Of a stretch of DNA of 64,000 bases, positions 56,133-63,621 are shown in pieces. The notes under the pieces are model-generated. The model ran no database searches, was not told where the DNA came from, and saw nothing but the letters and a program-made list of their open reading frames with translations. Location: NCBI RefSeq assembly GCF_003945545.1, contig NZ_CP029617.1:5813001-5877000 (forward strand). Direction: 5' to 3'. This stretch comes from Streptomyces sp. WAC 01529 (GTDB lineage Bacteria; Actinomycetota; Actinomycetes; Streptomycetales; Streptomycetaceae). Numbering within the stretch: position 1 is the stretch's first letter; every line of letters begins with the position of its first letter. Both the position numbers and the translations under genes were made by a program.

Positions 56133-57140
56133 GTGAAAGCTGACCGGCTGCTCTCGATCCTGCTGCTGCTCCAGACCCGCGGCCGGGTGCCCGCGCACGA
56201 ACTCGCCGAGCGGCTGGAAGTCTCGGTGCGGACGATCTACCGGGACATCGAGGCCCTGTCCGCCTCCGGTGTCCCGGTCTACGCCGAGCGGGGGCGGCAC
56301 GGCGGCATCGAACTGCTCGCGGGGTTCCGCACGGACGTGACGGGGCTGACCGCCGACGAGTCGCGGGCCCTGTTCGTCCTCGCCGCGCAAGGCGCGCACG
56401 CCGCCCTCGGCCTGGACGAGGCGCTCGGCTCCGCGCTGCGCAAGGTCATGGCCGCGCTGCCCGAACCGCACCGCCCCGCCGCCGAGTTGGCGAGCCGCCG
56501 CATCCTCGTCGACGCCTCGCGCTGGATGGCGGGGCCCCGGGCGAGCGTGGACCTGGAGGTGCTCCAGGACGCGGTCTTCGCCGACCGGCGCCTGCGGCTG
56601 CGCTACCGGCACAGCGGCGCCGCGGAGCCGCGGACGTACACCGTCGACCCGTACGGCCTGGTGTCCAAGGCCGGCGTCTGGTACCTCGTCGCCGACCTGC
56701 GCGGCGCCCCGCGCCTCTTCCGCGCCGACCGGGTCCGCTCGGCGACCCTCACCGACGCCCCGGTCCAGCGGCGCGCGGGCGTCGAACTCGCCGACGTATG
56801 GGCGGTGTTGAAGCGCGAGGTGGAGAACCGACCGGGCGGCATCGAGGTGACGGCCCGGGTGCGGCGCTCCCGCTTCGACCTGTTCCTGCGCCTCAACGGC
56901 ACGGCGATCACCCGGCTGCCGGAGAGCGACAGCGACAGCGAGGGCGGCACGGGGGAGTGGGTCACCGTCCGGCTGGCGTATCAAGTCGTGGGCGAGGCGA
57001 AGACGTTGCTGCCCTTCGCCGACCACGTCGAAGTGCTCTCGCCGCCCGAGGTGCGTGACGAACTCGCTGCGGCCGCGGCGGCCGTCACCGCGATGTACGG
57101 GGGAAGTGCCCGCGCAGGAAATGGGCCAGTTCGGCGGTGA
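56133..57140 (+). CDS. HTH/WYL-domain transcriptional regulator
   Basis: The 335-aa protein has an N-terminal winged helix (LLSILLLLQTRGRVPAHELAERLEVSVRTIYRDIEAL, read in parts) and a WYL domain (RTYTVDPYGLVSKAGVWYLVADLRG) that senses nucleotides or other small ligands, followed by a WCX-type region. Actinobacterial members act as repressors or activators of DNA-damage and metabolic genes. AGGAG lies 13 nt before the GTG. Its last 56 bp overlap the convergent alpha/beta hydrolase gene. Confidence 0.9.
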   Translation: MKADRLLSILLLLQTRGRVPAHELAERLEVSVRTIYRDIEALSASGVPVYAERGRHGGIELLAGFRTDVTGLTADESRALFVLAAQGAHAALGLDEALGSALRKVMAALPEPHRPAAELASRRILVDASRWMAGPRASVDLEVLQDAVFADRRLRLRYRHSGAAEPRTYTVDPYGLVSKAGVWYLVADLRGAPRLFRADRVRSATLTDAPVQRRAGVELADVWAVLKREVENRPGGIEVTARVRRSRFDLFLRLNGTAITRLPESDSDSEGGTGEWVTVRLAYQVVGEAKTLLPFADHVEVLSPPEVRDELAAAAAAVTAMYGGSARAGNGPVRR

Positions 57141-57945
57141 GTTCGGCGGGCGCGTCCTCCTGCACGAGATGGCCCGCGCCCTCGATCAGGCGCAGCTCGG
57201 CACCGGGGATCGCCCGGGCCAGTTCATGGCCGCGCTCCACCGGGATCCAGGTGTCCTCGGTGCCCCAGCAGATCAGCACGGGCAGGTCCAACTCCCCGTA
57301 CCTGCCCTGGATCTCGTCGGTGTAGCGCTGGTCGTTCTGCTCGATCTGGCGGTAGAAGGCGGGCTTGCCGTCGTCCGTGCACCAGGGCGCCACCAGCCGG
57401 TCGAGCACCGCGGGGTGCAGGCCGCGGTGGCTCGCCGAGCCGACGTATTCGCGTACGAGTGCTTCGTGGAGGTGGGGCGGCAGCTGCCCGAAGACCTCGG
57501 GGTGTGCGCCGAGGAGGCGGTAGGTGGGGGAGCCCCAGGGGGCGAGGGCCACCGGGTCGACGAGGGCGAGGCGGTCGTAGCGGGCGCCGTGCAGCAGGTG
57601 GGCGCGCAGGGCCACGCAGCCGCCGAAGTCGTGGGCGAGGACGGCGGGCCGCTCAAGGCCCCAGTGGCCGAGCAGCTCGGCGAGCACACGACCCTGCGCG
57701 GCGAGCGAGACGTCCTGCCCGTCCCGCATCTCGGATGCGCCATATCCGGCCAAGTCCCAGACGTACACGCGGTGTTCGCGTGACAGGGCGCGGGCGGTCT
57801 CCCGCCAGACGTACGAGGAGAAGGGCGTGCCGTGGACCAGTACGACGGGCGGGGCTTCGGCGGGCCCGAGCGCGGCCCAGCGGATCGTGCCGGACGAGCT
57901 GGGGAAGGTGTGGTCGAGCGGCCAGGTGTCACGGGCGGTCGTCAT
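57085..57945 (-). CDS. Alpha/beta hydrolase with Asp nucleophile (haloalkane dehalogenase/epoxide hydrolase type)
   Basis: The 286-aa protein has an oxyanion HGTPFSS, the nucleophile elbow VLAHDFGGCVALR with Asp instead of Ser, and the His in IEGAGHLVQEDAP. Asp at the elbow is the mark of dehalogenases and epoxide hydrolases rather than esterases; the real substrate is unknown. The ATG is preceded by TACCCT at 8 nt (possible leaderless start). The 3' end overlaps the WYL regulator by 56 bp. It is 99 bp downstream of the FabR-like gene on the same strand and could share its transcript. Confidence 0.87.
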   Translation of the reverse strand: MTTARDTWPLDHTFPSSSGTIRWAALGPAEAPPVVLVHGTPFSSYVWRETARALSREHRVYVWDLAGYGASEMRDGQDVSLAAQGRVLAELLGHWGLERPAVLAHDFGGCVALRAHLLHGARYDRLALVDPVALAPWGSPTYRLLGAHPEVFGQLPPHLHEALVREYVGSASHRGLHPAVLDRLVAPWCTDDGKPAFYRQIEQNDQRYTDEIQGRYGELDLPVLICWGTEDTWIPVERGHELARAIPGAELRLIEGAGHLVQEDAPAELTAELAHFLRGHFPRTSR

Positions 57946-58044
57946 GGTCGTAGAGGGTAGTTGCCCCTTACGGGAGAGTCGATGCCCCGGATGCCGGGCC
58001 TCAGGTGCCGGGGCCTCAGACGCGGGACGGGCGCCCGGCGGCGC

Positions 58045-58692
58045 TCAGTGCTCGTCCAGCCAGTGGCGGCGGCCGAGGCCGACGAGCCGCAGCTGGCGGC
58101 GCGCCGTGGACGCCACGCGCTCCGCGGCCTCGGGGTCGCCCTCCGCCTCCAGGAGCGCCGACGCGGTCATCACCATGTGGTCCACGTACATCCCGGCGAG
58201 CATCAGCAGATCGTCCTCGGCCCAGCCCGCCGCCTCCGGCTCCCGGGCGAACTGCTCCTTCACCTCCTGGGCGAAGAGGGCGAGCTGGCCGCCTATCGCG
58301 GCGCGCACCGCCTGCACGCCGCCGTGCTGCTCGCGGGCGATGAAGCGGACGTGGGCGGGGTGGGTGCGGACATAGGCGGCGATCAGTTCGACGGTGGCGG
58401 CGATGCGCTCCTCCCCGTCGTCCTCGCCCGCGCGCTCGCCGGTCGCGGAGAGCAGGGCGGTGAGTGCCGTGTGCAGACTGCCGAGCGCCTCCTCGACGAG
58501 GGCCACGCCCAGGTCCGCCATGTCGCGGAAGTGCCGGTAGAAGGCGGTGGGGGCGACGCCGACCGCGCGGGTGACCTCGCGCAGGCCCAGGCTGCTGAGA
58601 CTCTGCTCCGCGAGCAGCTGGAGCGCCGCGTCGAGGAGCGCCTGCCGGGTTCTCCGCTTCTGGGCCTGCCGGACGCCGAGGGTGTGACTCAT
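58045..58692 (-). CDS. TetR-family regulator resembling FabR/DesT (unsaturated fatty acid control)
   Basis: The 215-aa protein has the helix-turn-helix LSSLGLREVTRAVGVAPTAFYRHF and starts with GVRQAQKRRTRQALLDAALQLL, close to E. coli FabR (GVRAQQKERTRRSLVEAAF ... FYRHFRDVDELG). FabR and DesT bind acyl-CoA or acyl-ACP and tune membrane fatty acid desaturation. No desaturase or fatty acid gene is adjacent, so the target here is uncertain. Two operator-like sites (AACAGTTGTTA) lie in the divergent gap, so it probably regulates itself and the small membrane protein opposite. Confidence 0.87.
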   Translation of the reverse strand: MSHTLGVRQAQKRRTRQALLDAALQLLAEQSLSSLGLREVTRAVGVAPTAFYRHFRDMADLGVALVEEALGSLHTALTALLSATGERAGEDDGEERIAATVELIAAYVRTHPAHVRFIAREQHGGVQAVRAAIGGQLALFAQEVKEQFAREPEAAGWAEDDLLMLAGMYVDHMVMTASALLEAEGDPEAAERVASTARRQLRLVGLGRRHWLDEH

Positions 58693-58700
58693 GCCATGCA

Positions 58701-58714
58701 GTTAACAACTGTTC
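58701..58714. promoter_or_regulatory. Operator candidate 1 of the FabR-like regulator
   Basis: GTTAACAACTGTTC lies 9-22 nt before the regulator start. It is an inverted copy of the second site, with an AACA/TGTT quasi-palindromic core. Confidence 0.6.
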
Positions 58715-58755
58715 TCCGAGTTTGGAAAGCGCGGAGCGGAGTACCCTCTAAGTCA

Positions 58756-58770
58756 GTGAACAGTTGTTAC
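58756..58770. promoter_or_regulatory. Operator candidate 2 of the FabR-like regulator
   Basis: GTGAACAGTTGTTAC matches the other site at 12 or 13 positions when inverted, and resembles the GTGAAC-N-TGTT-AC pattern I recall for DesT/FabR operators. It lies on the side of the small membrane protein. Confidence 0.6.
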
Positions 58771-58827
58771 CACAAGCGTTCACCGACCTGTCCCCCCGGG
58801 CTCGCTCGCCGATTGGAGAGGGATCTC

Positions 58828-58980
58828 ATGCTCTTCCTCGTCGCCGCCCTTCTGCTGCTGGGTGTCGCCATGGGTTCCGTGGCCCACCTCCCGCTGCCGG
58901 TCACCCTGGTCGCCGCCGCCGTCATCGGCGTATGGCTCGCCGTCTTCGCGATCCGCGAGCGCCGCGCGCACCCGCGCTGA
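58828..58980 (+). CDS. Small membrane protein (50 aa)
   Basis: The protein MLFLVAALLLLGVAMGSVAH has one or two membrane segments, the second around TLVAAAVIGVWLAVFA, with a basic C terminus RERRAHPR. GGAGAGGG lies about 5 nt before the ATG. No function is known. Placement just after the FabR-like operator suggests it responds to that regulator and therefore to membrane lipid state; this is inference. Confidence 0.75.
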   Translation: MLFLVAALLLLGVAMGSVAHLPLPVTLVAAAVIGVWLAVFAIRERRAHPR

Positions 58981-59080
58981 GCGGCCCGCCCCCGACGCGT
59001 ACGACACCCTCCGCATCTCCCTCCGCAAGGACCGCGAGGCCCGCAAGGGCCGCAACGCAAGGACCGCAAGGAGTCGGACC

Positions 59081-59389
59081 ATGACACTCACCGCTGAAGC
59101 CGAACGCGCCACCGAACGCACCACCGACCGTGCCCCTGAGCGCCCCACCGGCCGCCGGGACACCAACGGCATGGCCGTCGCCTCCTTCGTCTGCGGTCTG
59201 CTCGGTCTGCTCGTCCTGAACATCTTTCTCGGCCCCGTCGCGATCGTCCTCGCGAGCCTCGCCCTGTGGCGCGGCACCGCCCGAAAGGGCCGCGCTCTGC
59301 TCGGTCTTGGCCTCGGCGTCGCCGATCTGGTCGTGCTCGCCGTGCTCGTCTCGGTGGACAACACCGCGTCCTGGGGTCTCGCAGGCTGA
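59081..59389 (+). CDS. DUF4190-type membrane protein
   Basis: The 102-aa protein has a charged Arg/Thr/Glu N-terminal region, then NGMAVASFVCGLLGLLVLN and ALLGLGLGVADLVVLAVLVS as two membrane segments separated by LASLALWRGTARKG, the DUF4190 pattern. The function is unknown. AAGGAG lies 9 nt before the ATG. It may share a transcript with the 50-aa membrane protein, 100 bp upstream. Confidence 0.8.
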   Translation: MTLTAEAERATERTTDRAPERPTGRRDTNGMAVASFVCGLLGLLVLNIFLGPVAIVLASLALWRGTARKGRALLGLGLGVADLVVLAVLVSVDNTASWGLAG

Positions 59390-59421
59390 TACCGCTGGGT
59401 CATCCGGCGCCGCACGGCTCG

Positions 59422-59427
59422 TAGAAT
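59422..59427 (+). promoter_or_regulatory. -10 box for the cysteine desulfurase gene
   Basis: TAGAAT lies 10 nt before the ATG without a Shine-Dalgarno sequence, so the transcript is probably leaderless or nearly so. Confidence 0.45.
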
Positions 59428-59437
59428 CGTGCGCACC

Positions 59438-60607
59438 ATGGCCTACCTCGACCACGCAGCGACCACTCCGATGCTCCCGGAGGCGATCGCGGCGATGACC
59501 GCGCAGATCGCCGTCACCGGCAACGCCTCCTCGCTGCACGCGGCGGGCAGGCGGGCGCGCCGCACCGTCGAGGAGGCCCGCGAGACGCTCGCCGAGTCAC
59601 TCGGCGCACGCCCCAGCGAGGTGGTGTTCACCTCCGGCGGCACCGAGGCGGACAACCTCGCGGTGAAGGGCCTGTACTGGGCCCGCCGCGACGCGGACCC
59701 CTCCCGCACCCGCATCCTCGCGAGCCCCGTCGAGCACCACGCCGTCCTGGACGCCGTGCACTGGCTCGGGGAGCACGAGGGCGCCACCGTCGAGTACCTT
59801 CCCGTCGACGCCTACGGCCGCGTCCACCCCGACGCGCTGCGCGAGGCGATCGAACGCGGCCCCGACGACGTCGCCCTGGCCACCGTCATGTGGGCCAACA
59901 ACGAGATCGGCACCATCCAGCCGGTCCGCGAACTGGCCGACGTGGCGGGGGAGTTCGGCGTCCCGCTGCACTCCGACGCCGTGCAGGCCTACGGCCAGAT
60001 CCCCGTCGACTTCGGCGCGTCCGGGCTCGCCGCGATGACCGTGTCCGGACACAAGATCGGCGGTCCGTACGGCATCGGCGCGCTCCTGCTCGGCCGGGAG
60101 TACAGCCCGGTGCCCGTGCAGCACGGCGGCGGCCAGGAGCGGCATGTGCGCTCCGGCACGCTGGACGTGCCCGCCGTCGCCGCCTTCGCCGTCGCGGGGG
60201 AGTACGCCGCCGAGCACCGCGAGCGGTTCGCCGCCGAGATCGGCGCGCTCCGCGACGACCTGGTGGGCGCGGTCCGCGCCGCGGTCCCCGAGGCGATCCT
60301 CGGCGGCGACCCGTCCCCGGCGGGCCGGCTGCCCGCCAACGCGCACTTCACCTTCCCCGGCTGCGAGGGCGACTCCCTCCTGCTGCTGCTCGACGCGCAG
60401 GGCATCGAGTGCTCCACGGGCTCGGCGTGCACGGCGGGCATCGCCCAGCCCAGCCACGTCCTGCTCGCCACGGGCGCCGACCCGGACCTCGCGCGCGGCA
60501 CGCTCCGCTTCTCCCTCGGCCACACCTCGACCAAGGCGGACGTCGAGGCCGTCGCGGCGGCGATCGGCCCGGCGGTGGAGCGGGCCCGGACGGCGGGCCT
60601 GAGCTAG
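59438..60607 (+). CDS. Cysteine desulfurase (IscS/NifS type)
   Basis: The 389-aa pyridoxal phosphate enzyme takes sulfur from cysteine for Fe-S clusters and tRNA thiolation. It starts with the canonical YLDHAATTPMLPEAI, has VVFTSGGTEADNLAVKG, the cofactor Lys in VSGHKIGGPYGIG and the catalytic Cys in IECSTGSACTAGI. It lies upstream of mnmA with only an amidase on the other strand between, and MnmA takes sulfur from such enzymes to make 2-thiouridine. No iscU gene is adjacent, which fits a tRNA-directed role. Confidence 0.95.
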   Translation: MAYLDHAATTPMLPEAIAAMTAQIAVTGNASSLHAAGRRARRTVEEARETLAESLGARPSEVVFTSGGTEADNLAVKGLYWARRDADPSRTRILASPVEHHAVLDAVHWLGEHEGATVEYLPVDAYGRVHPDALREAIERGPDDVALATVMWANNEIGTIQPVRELADVAGEFGVPLHSDAVQAYGQIPVDFGASGLAAMTVSGHKIGGPYGIGALLLGREYSPVPVQHGGGQERHVRSGTLDVPAVAAFAVAGEYAAEHRERFAAEIGALRDDLVGAVRAAVPEAILGGDPSPAGRLPANAHFTFPGCEGDSLLLLLDAQGIECSTGSACTAGIAQPSHVLLATGADPDLARGTLRFSLGHTSTKADVEAVAAAIGPAVERARTAGLS

Positions 60608-60645
60608 GGCCCGTCCCGCGGCACGATCCGCCGGTCAGGCCCTAG
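60604..60645 (+). terminator. Hairpin embedding the desulfurase stop codon
   Basis: CTAGGGCC (60604-60611, including the TAG stop) pairs with GGCCCTAG (60638-60645). The next 14-mer CTAGGGCCCGTCCC is repeated at the end of mnmA. Confidence 0.6.
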
Positions 60646-61328
60646 GCCTTCTTCGCGGCCTTCCCGGGCTCCTCCCGCGCGGCGGCCCGCACCAGGCGCA
60701 TGTACCGGTCCCAGTCCCAGTGCGGGCCGGGGTCCGTGTGGTCCGTGCCCGGCACCTCCACGTGCCCGATGATGTGCTCGCGGTCGACCGGGATGTCGTA
60801 CCGCTCGCATATCCCGGCGGTGAGCCGCGCCGACGAGGCGTACATCGCGTCCGTGAAGGACGACTTGGCGTCGACGAAGCCCTCGTGCTCGATGCCCACG
60901 CTGCGTTCGTTGAAGCCTCTGTCGCCCGCGTGGAACGCCACGTCCAGCTCGCGGATCATCTGCGCCACGTGCCCGTCCTTGCGCACCACGTAGTGCGTGG
61001 CGGCGCCGTGGGCCGGGTCCTTGAAGACGCGCAGCGCCGTCGCGTACCCGCCCTGGACGACGTGGATGATGACGCGGTCGATGTCGTAGTCATCGGGGCG
61101 GTCGGCGCGGCGCCAGTTGTAGTCCGAGGCGGCGGTCCACTGGGCGCCCCTGGCGTCGACCTCGCCCTCCTTGCGCTTCTTGACCACGCCGGGCATCCGC
61201 CACCACAGCCGCCCCAGGTCGTCCCTGGCGAACACGGCCGTGCCGAAGGCGGCCGCGCCGCCGCCGATCAGCAGGGCGCGCCGGCTGACTCCGCGGCTCC
61301 CCGGCTTCTGCCCCTCTGGTTCCCCCAT
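60642..61328 (-). CDS. Tat-exported N-acetylmuramoyl-L-alanine amidase (Amidase_2)
   Basis: The 228-aa protein has a twin-Arg signal (SRRALLIGGGAAAFG), then an Amidase_2 domain with zinc ligands in VIIHVVQGG, VGIEHEGF and HTDPGPHWDWDRY. It should cleave the peptide from MurNAc in peptidoglycan outside the membrane. The ATG has no clear SD. Its 3' end lies within the terminator of the desulfurase, and its start faces mnmA across 61 bp, so it is an island between two tRNA-thiolation genes. Confidence 0.9.
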   Translation of the reverse strand: MGEPEGQKPGSRGVSRRALLIGGGAAAFGTAVFARDDLGRLWWRMPGVVKKRKEGEVDARGAQWTAASDYNWRRADRPDDYDIDRVIIHVVQGGYATALRVFKDPAHGAATHYVVRKDGHVAQMIRELDVAFHAGDRGFNERSVGIEHEGFVDAKSSFTDAMYASSARLTAGICERYDIPVDREHIIGHVEVPGTDHTDPGPHWDWDRYMRLVRAAAREEPGKAAKKA

Positions 61329-61374
61329 ATGATCGTCAACGCTTACTCACGGGCGTCCGGTTCCCGCGGGCCCG

Positions 61375-61380
61375 TACTCT
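61375..61380 (+). promoter_or_regulatory. -10 box for mnmA
   Basis: TACTCT lies 9 nt before the ATG. No Shine-Dalgarno sequence is visible, so a leaderless start is likely. Confidence 0.4.
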
Positions 61381-61389
61381 GTTAGAGCT

Positions 61390-62529
61390 ATGACTTTGAC
61401 CGAGACCCCGCAGCCTCCCCAGCGCCCCCTCCGCGTCCTCGCCGCCATGTCCGGCGGCGTGGACTCCGCCGTCGCCGCCGCCCGGGCCGCCGAGGCGGGG
61501 CACGACGTGACGGGAGTGCACCTCGCGCTCTCGGCGAACCCGCAGTCGTTCCGCACGGGCGCTCGCGGCTGCTGCACCATCGAGGACTCGCGCGACGCCC
61601 GCCGCGCCGCGGACGTCATCGGCATCCCGTTCTACGTGTGGGACCTCGCCGAGCGCTTCCGTGAGGACGTGGTCGAGGACTTCGTCGCCGAGTACGAGGC
61701 GGGGCGCACCCCCAACCCGTGCCTGCGCTGCAACGAGAAGATCAAGTTCGCCGCGCTGCTCGACAAGGCCCTCGCCCTCGGCTTCGACGCGGTCGTCACC
61801 GGCCACTACGCCAAGGTGATCGTCCGCGAGGACGGCACCCGCGAGCTGCACCGCGCCTCCGACATGGCCAAGGACCAGAGCTACGTCCTCGGGGTCTTGG
61901 ACGACAAGCAGCTCGCCCACGCGATGTTCCCCCTGGGTGACACGGTCACCACCAAGGAGGAGATCCGCGCGGAGGCCGAGCGCCGCGGGCTCGCCGTCGC
62001 CAAGAAGCCGGACAGCCACGACATCTGCTTCATCGCCGACGGCGACACCCAGGGCTTCCTCGCCGCCCGCCTCGGCAAGGCGGAGGGCGACATCGTCGAC
62101 GAGTCCGGCACGGTCCTCGGCACGCACGAGGGGGCGTACGGCTACACCATCGGCCAGCGCAAGGGCCTGCGGATCGGCACCCCGGCCCCCGACGGCAAGC
62201 CGCGGTACGTCCTGGACATCTCCCCGGTGAACAACACCGTGACCGTCGGCCCGGCCGCCGCCCTGGACGTGACCGGCCTGACCGCGATCAAGCCCCGCTG
62301 GTGCGGCGCGGCCCCCTCCGGCCCCGGCACGTACACGGCGCAGCTGCGGGCCCACGGCGGCGAGACCGAGGTCACCGCCGAGCTGGTCGACGGCTCGGAA
62401 CTGCGGGTCGCTTTCACCGAGCCCGTCCGGGGCGTGGCCCCCGGCCAGGCGATCGTGCTGTACGACGGCACGCGCGTGGTGGGCTCGGCGACGATCGCGA
62501 CGACGGAACGGGTGACGGCGGGCGTCTAG
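61390..62529 (+). CDS. mnmA: tRNA-specific 2-thiouridylase MnmA
   Basis: The 379-aa ATP-dependent enzyme puts sulfur at C2 of U34 in tRNA for Lys, Glu and Gln. The PP-loop is AAMSGGVDSAVAAA, with GCCTIEDSRDARRAA, the catalytic Cys pair in NPCLRCNEKIKF and DSHDICFI, and the C-terminal beta-barrel GYTIGQRKGLRIG. It accepts sulfur from a cysteine desulfurase, encoded nearby. The stop TAG sits in the same CTAGGGCCCGTCCC motif as that of the desulfurase gene. Confidence 0.96.
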   Translation: MTLTETPQPPQRPLRVLAAMSGGVDSAVAAARAAEAGHDVTGVHLALSANPQSFRTGARGCCTIEDSRDARRAADVIGIPFYVWDLAERFREDVVEDFVAEYEAGRTPNPCLRCNEKIKFAALLDKALALGFDAVVTGHYAKVIVREDGTRELHRASDMAKDQSYVLGVLDDKQLAHAMFPLGDTVTTKEEIRAEAERRGLAVAKKPDSHDICFIADGDTQGFLAARLGKAEGDIVDESGTVLGTHEGAYGYTIGQRKGLRIGTPAPDGKPRYVLDISPVNNTVTVGPAAALDVTGLTAIKPRWCGAAPSGPGTYTAQLRAHGGETEVTAELVDGSELRVAFTEPVRGVAPGQAIVLYDGTRVVGSATIATTERVTAGV

Positions 62530-62546
62530 GGCCCGTCCCTCCCTAG
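62526..62546. terminator. Hairpin embedding the mnmA stop codon
   Basis: CTAGGG pairs with CCCTAG across a 9-nt loop between convergent genes. It starts with the 14-mer also found after the cysteine desulfurase. Confidence 0.5.
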
Positions 62547-63487
62547 CCTGCGACCCGGAGCACGATCTTGCCCCGCGTGCGGCCCCGCTCGCCGTACGCG
62601 TGCGCCTTCGCGGCGTCCTCCAGGGGCAGCACCGTGTCGATCTCGGCGCGCAGCTTGCCCTCGTCCACGAGGCGGGCGATCTCCAGGAGACCCAGGCGGT
62701 CCGGCTCCACGATCGTCCAGCCCGCGTGCACCCCGCGCTCCCGCGCGAGGCCTGCGTCCGGCAGGCCGCCCGGGTCGGGCAGCGTGACCAGGTGGCCGCC
62801 GGGGCGCAGCACCTCCAGGGACCGTGTGCCGTACTCGCCGCCCACCCCGTCCAGGACGATGTCCACGTCACTGATCGCCTCGGTGAAGTCCACGCGCGCG
62901 TAGTCGACGACTTCGTCCGCGCCGAGGCCGCGCAGGAAGGCGTGCTTCTCCTCGCGGGCCGTCCCGATGACGTACGCCCCCCGCGCCTTGGCGATCTGCA
63001 CGGCCAGGTGCCCCACGCCGCCCGCCGCCGCGTGGATCAGCACCCGCTGCCCGGCGCGCAGCCCGGCCGTCTCGACCAGCCCCTGCCAGGCGGTGAGCGC
63101 CGCGAGGGGCAGCGCGGCGGCCTGCACGTGGTCGATGCCTGCGGGCTTGGGCGCGAAGCGCCGGGCGGGCGCCACGACGTACTCGGCGTATCCGCCCGCC
63201 TGCTCGGGGAAGCGGGGCATGCCGAAGACCTCGTCACCGGGGGAGTACAGGGTCACTCCCGGGCCCACCTCCTCGACGACGCCGGAGACGTCGTAGCCGA
63301 GGATCGGCGTGTCGCCCCAGGTGCCGAAGGCGCCCTCCGCGCGGGTCTTCCAGTCGACCGGGTTGACGCCCGCGGCGTGCACCCGGACCAGGATCTCGGT
63401 GAGGCCCGGCTCGGGGCGGTCCACCTCCACGGGGACCAGGTTCTCCGGGGCGCCCCAGGCGCGGGGGCTCACGGCACGCATCTTCAT
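62543..63487 (-). CDS. NADP-dependent quinone oxidoreductase (zinc-free MDR family)
   Basis: The 314-aa medium-chain reductase has an N-terminal GroES-like domain (ILVRVHAAGVNPVDWKTR, ILGYDVSGVVEEVG), a nucleotide-binding AAAGGVGHLAVQIAKARG and KIVLRVAG at the end; it lacks the zinc-ligand Cys cluster of alcohol dehydrogenases. It reduces quinones or enones. Three in-frame ATGs (63493, 63487, 63481) are possible; AGAAG precedes 63487 by about 8 nt. A tandem TTTCGGGAAA element lies just upstream. Confidence 0.87.
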   Translation of the reverse strand: MKMRAVSPRAWGAPENLVPVEVDRPEPGLTEILVRVHAAGVNPVDWKTRAEGAFGTWGDTPILGYDVSGVVEEVGPGVTLYSPGDEVFGMPRFPEQAGGYAEYVVAPARRFAPKPAGIDHVQAAALPLAALTAWQGLVETAGLRAGQRVLIHAAAGGVGHLAVQIAKARGAYVIGTAREEKHAFLRGLGADEVVDYARVDFTEAISDVDIVLDGVGGEYGTRSLEVLRPGGHLVTLPDPGGLPDAGLARERGVHAGWTIVEPDRLGLLEIARLVDEGKLRAEIDTVLPLEDAAKAHAYGERGRTRGKIVLRVAG

Positions 63488-63496
63488 GATCATCTT

Positions 63497-63520
63497 CTTT
63501 CGGGAAACTCTTTCGGGAAA
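63497..63520. repeat. Tandem 11-mer CTTTCGGGAAA upstream of the oxidoreductase
   Basis: CTTTCGGGAAA occurs at 63497-63507 and 63510-63520 with a 13-bp period. Each unit has TTTC/GAAA symmetry around GG, which fits a regulator binding pair in the gap to a divergent GlxA-type regulator. Confidence 0.45.
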
Positions 63521-63621
63521 ACGCCCGGCCGACCGGCTCTCGGAACGGCCACGACCCAGGGTGCGTCGGCTCACGCGCGCACAGTGCTGGCAGTTTGGCC
63601 ATGATGTGACAGGATTCGGCC

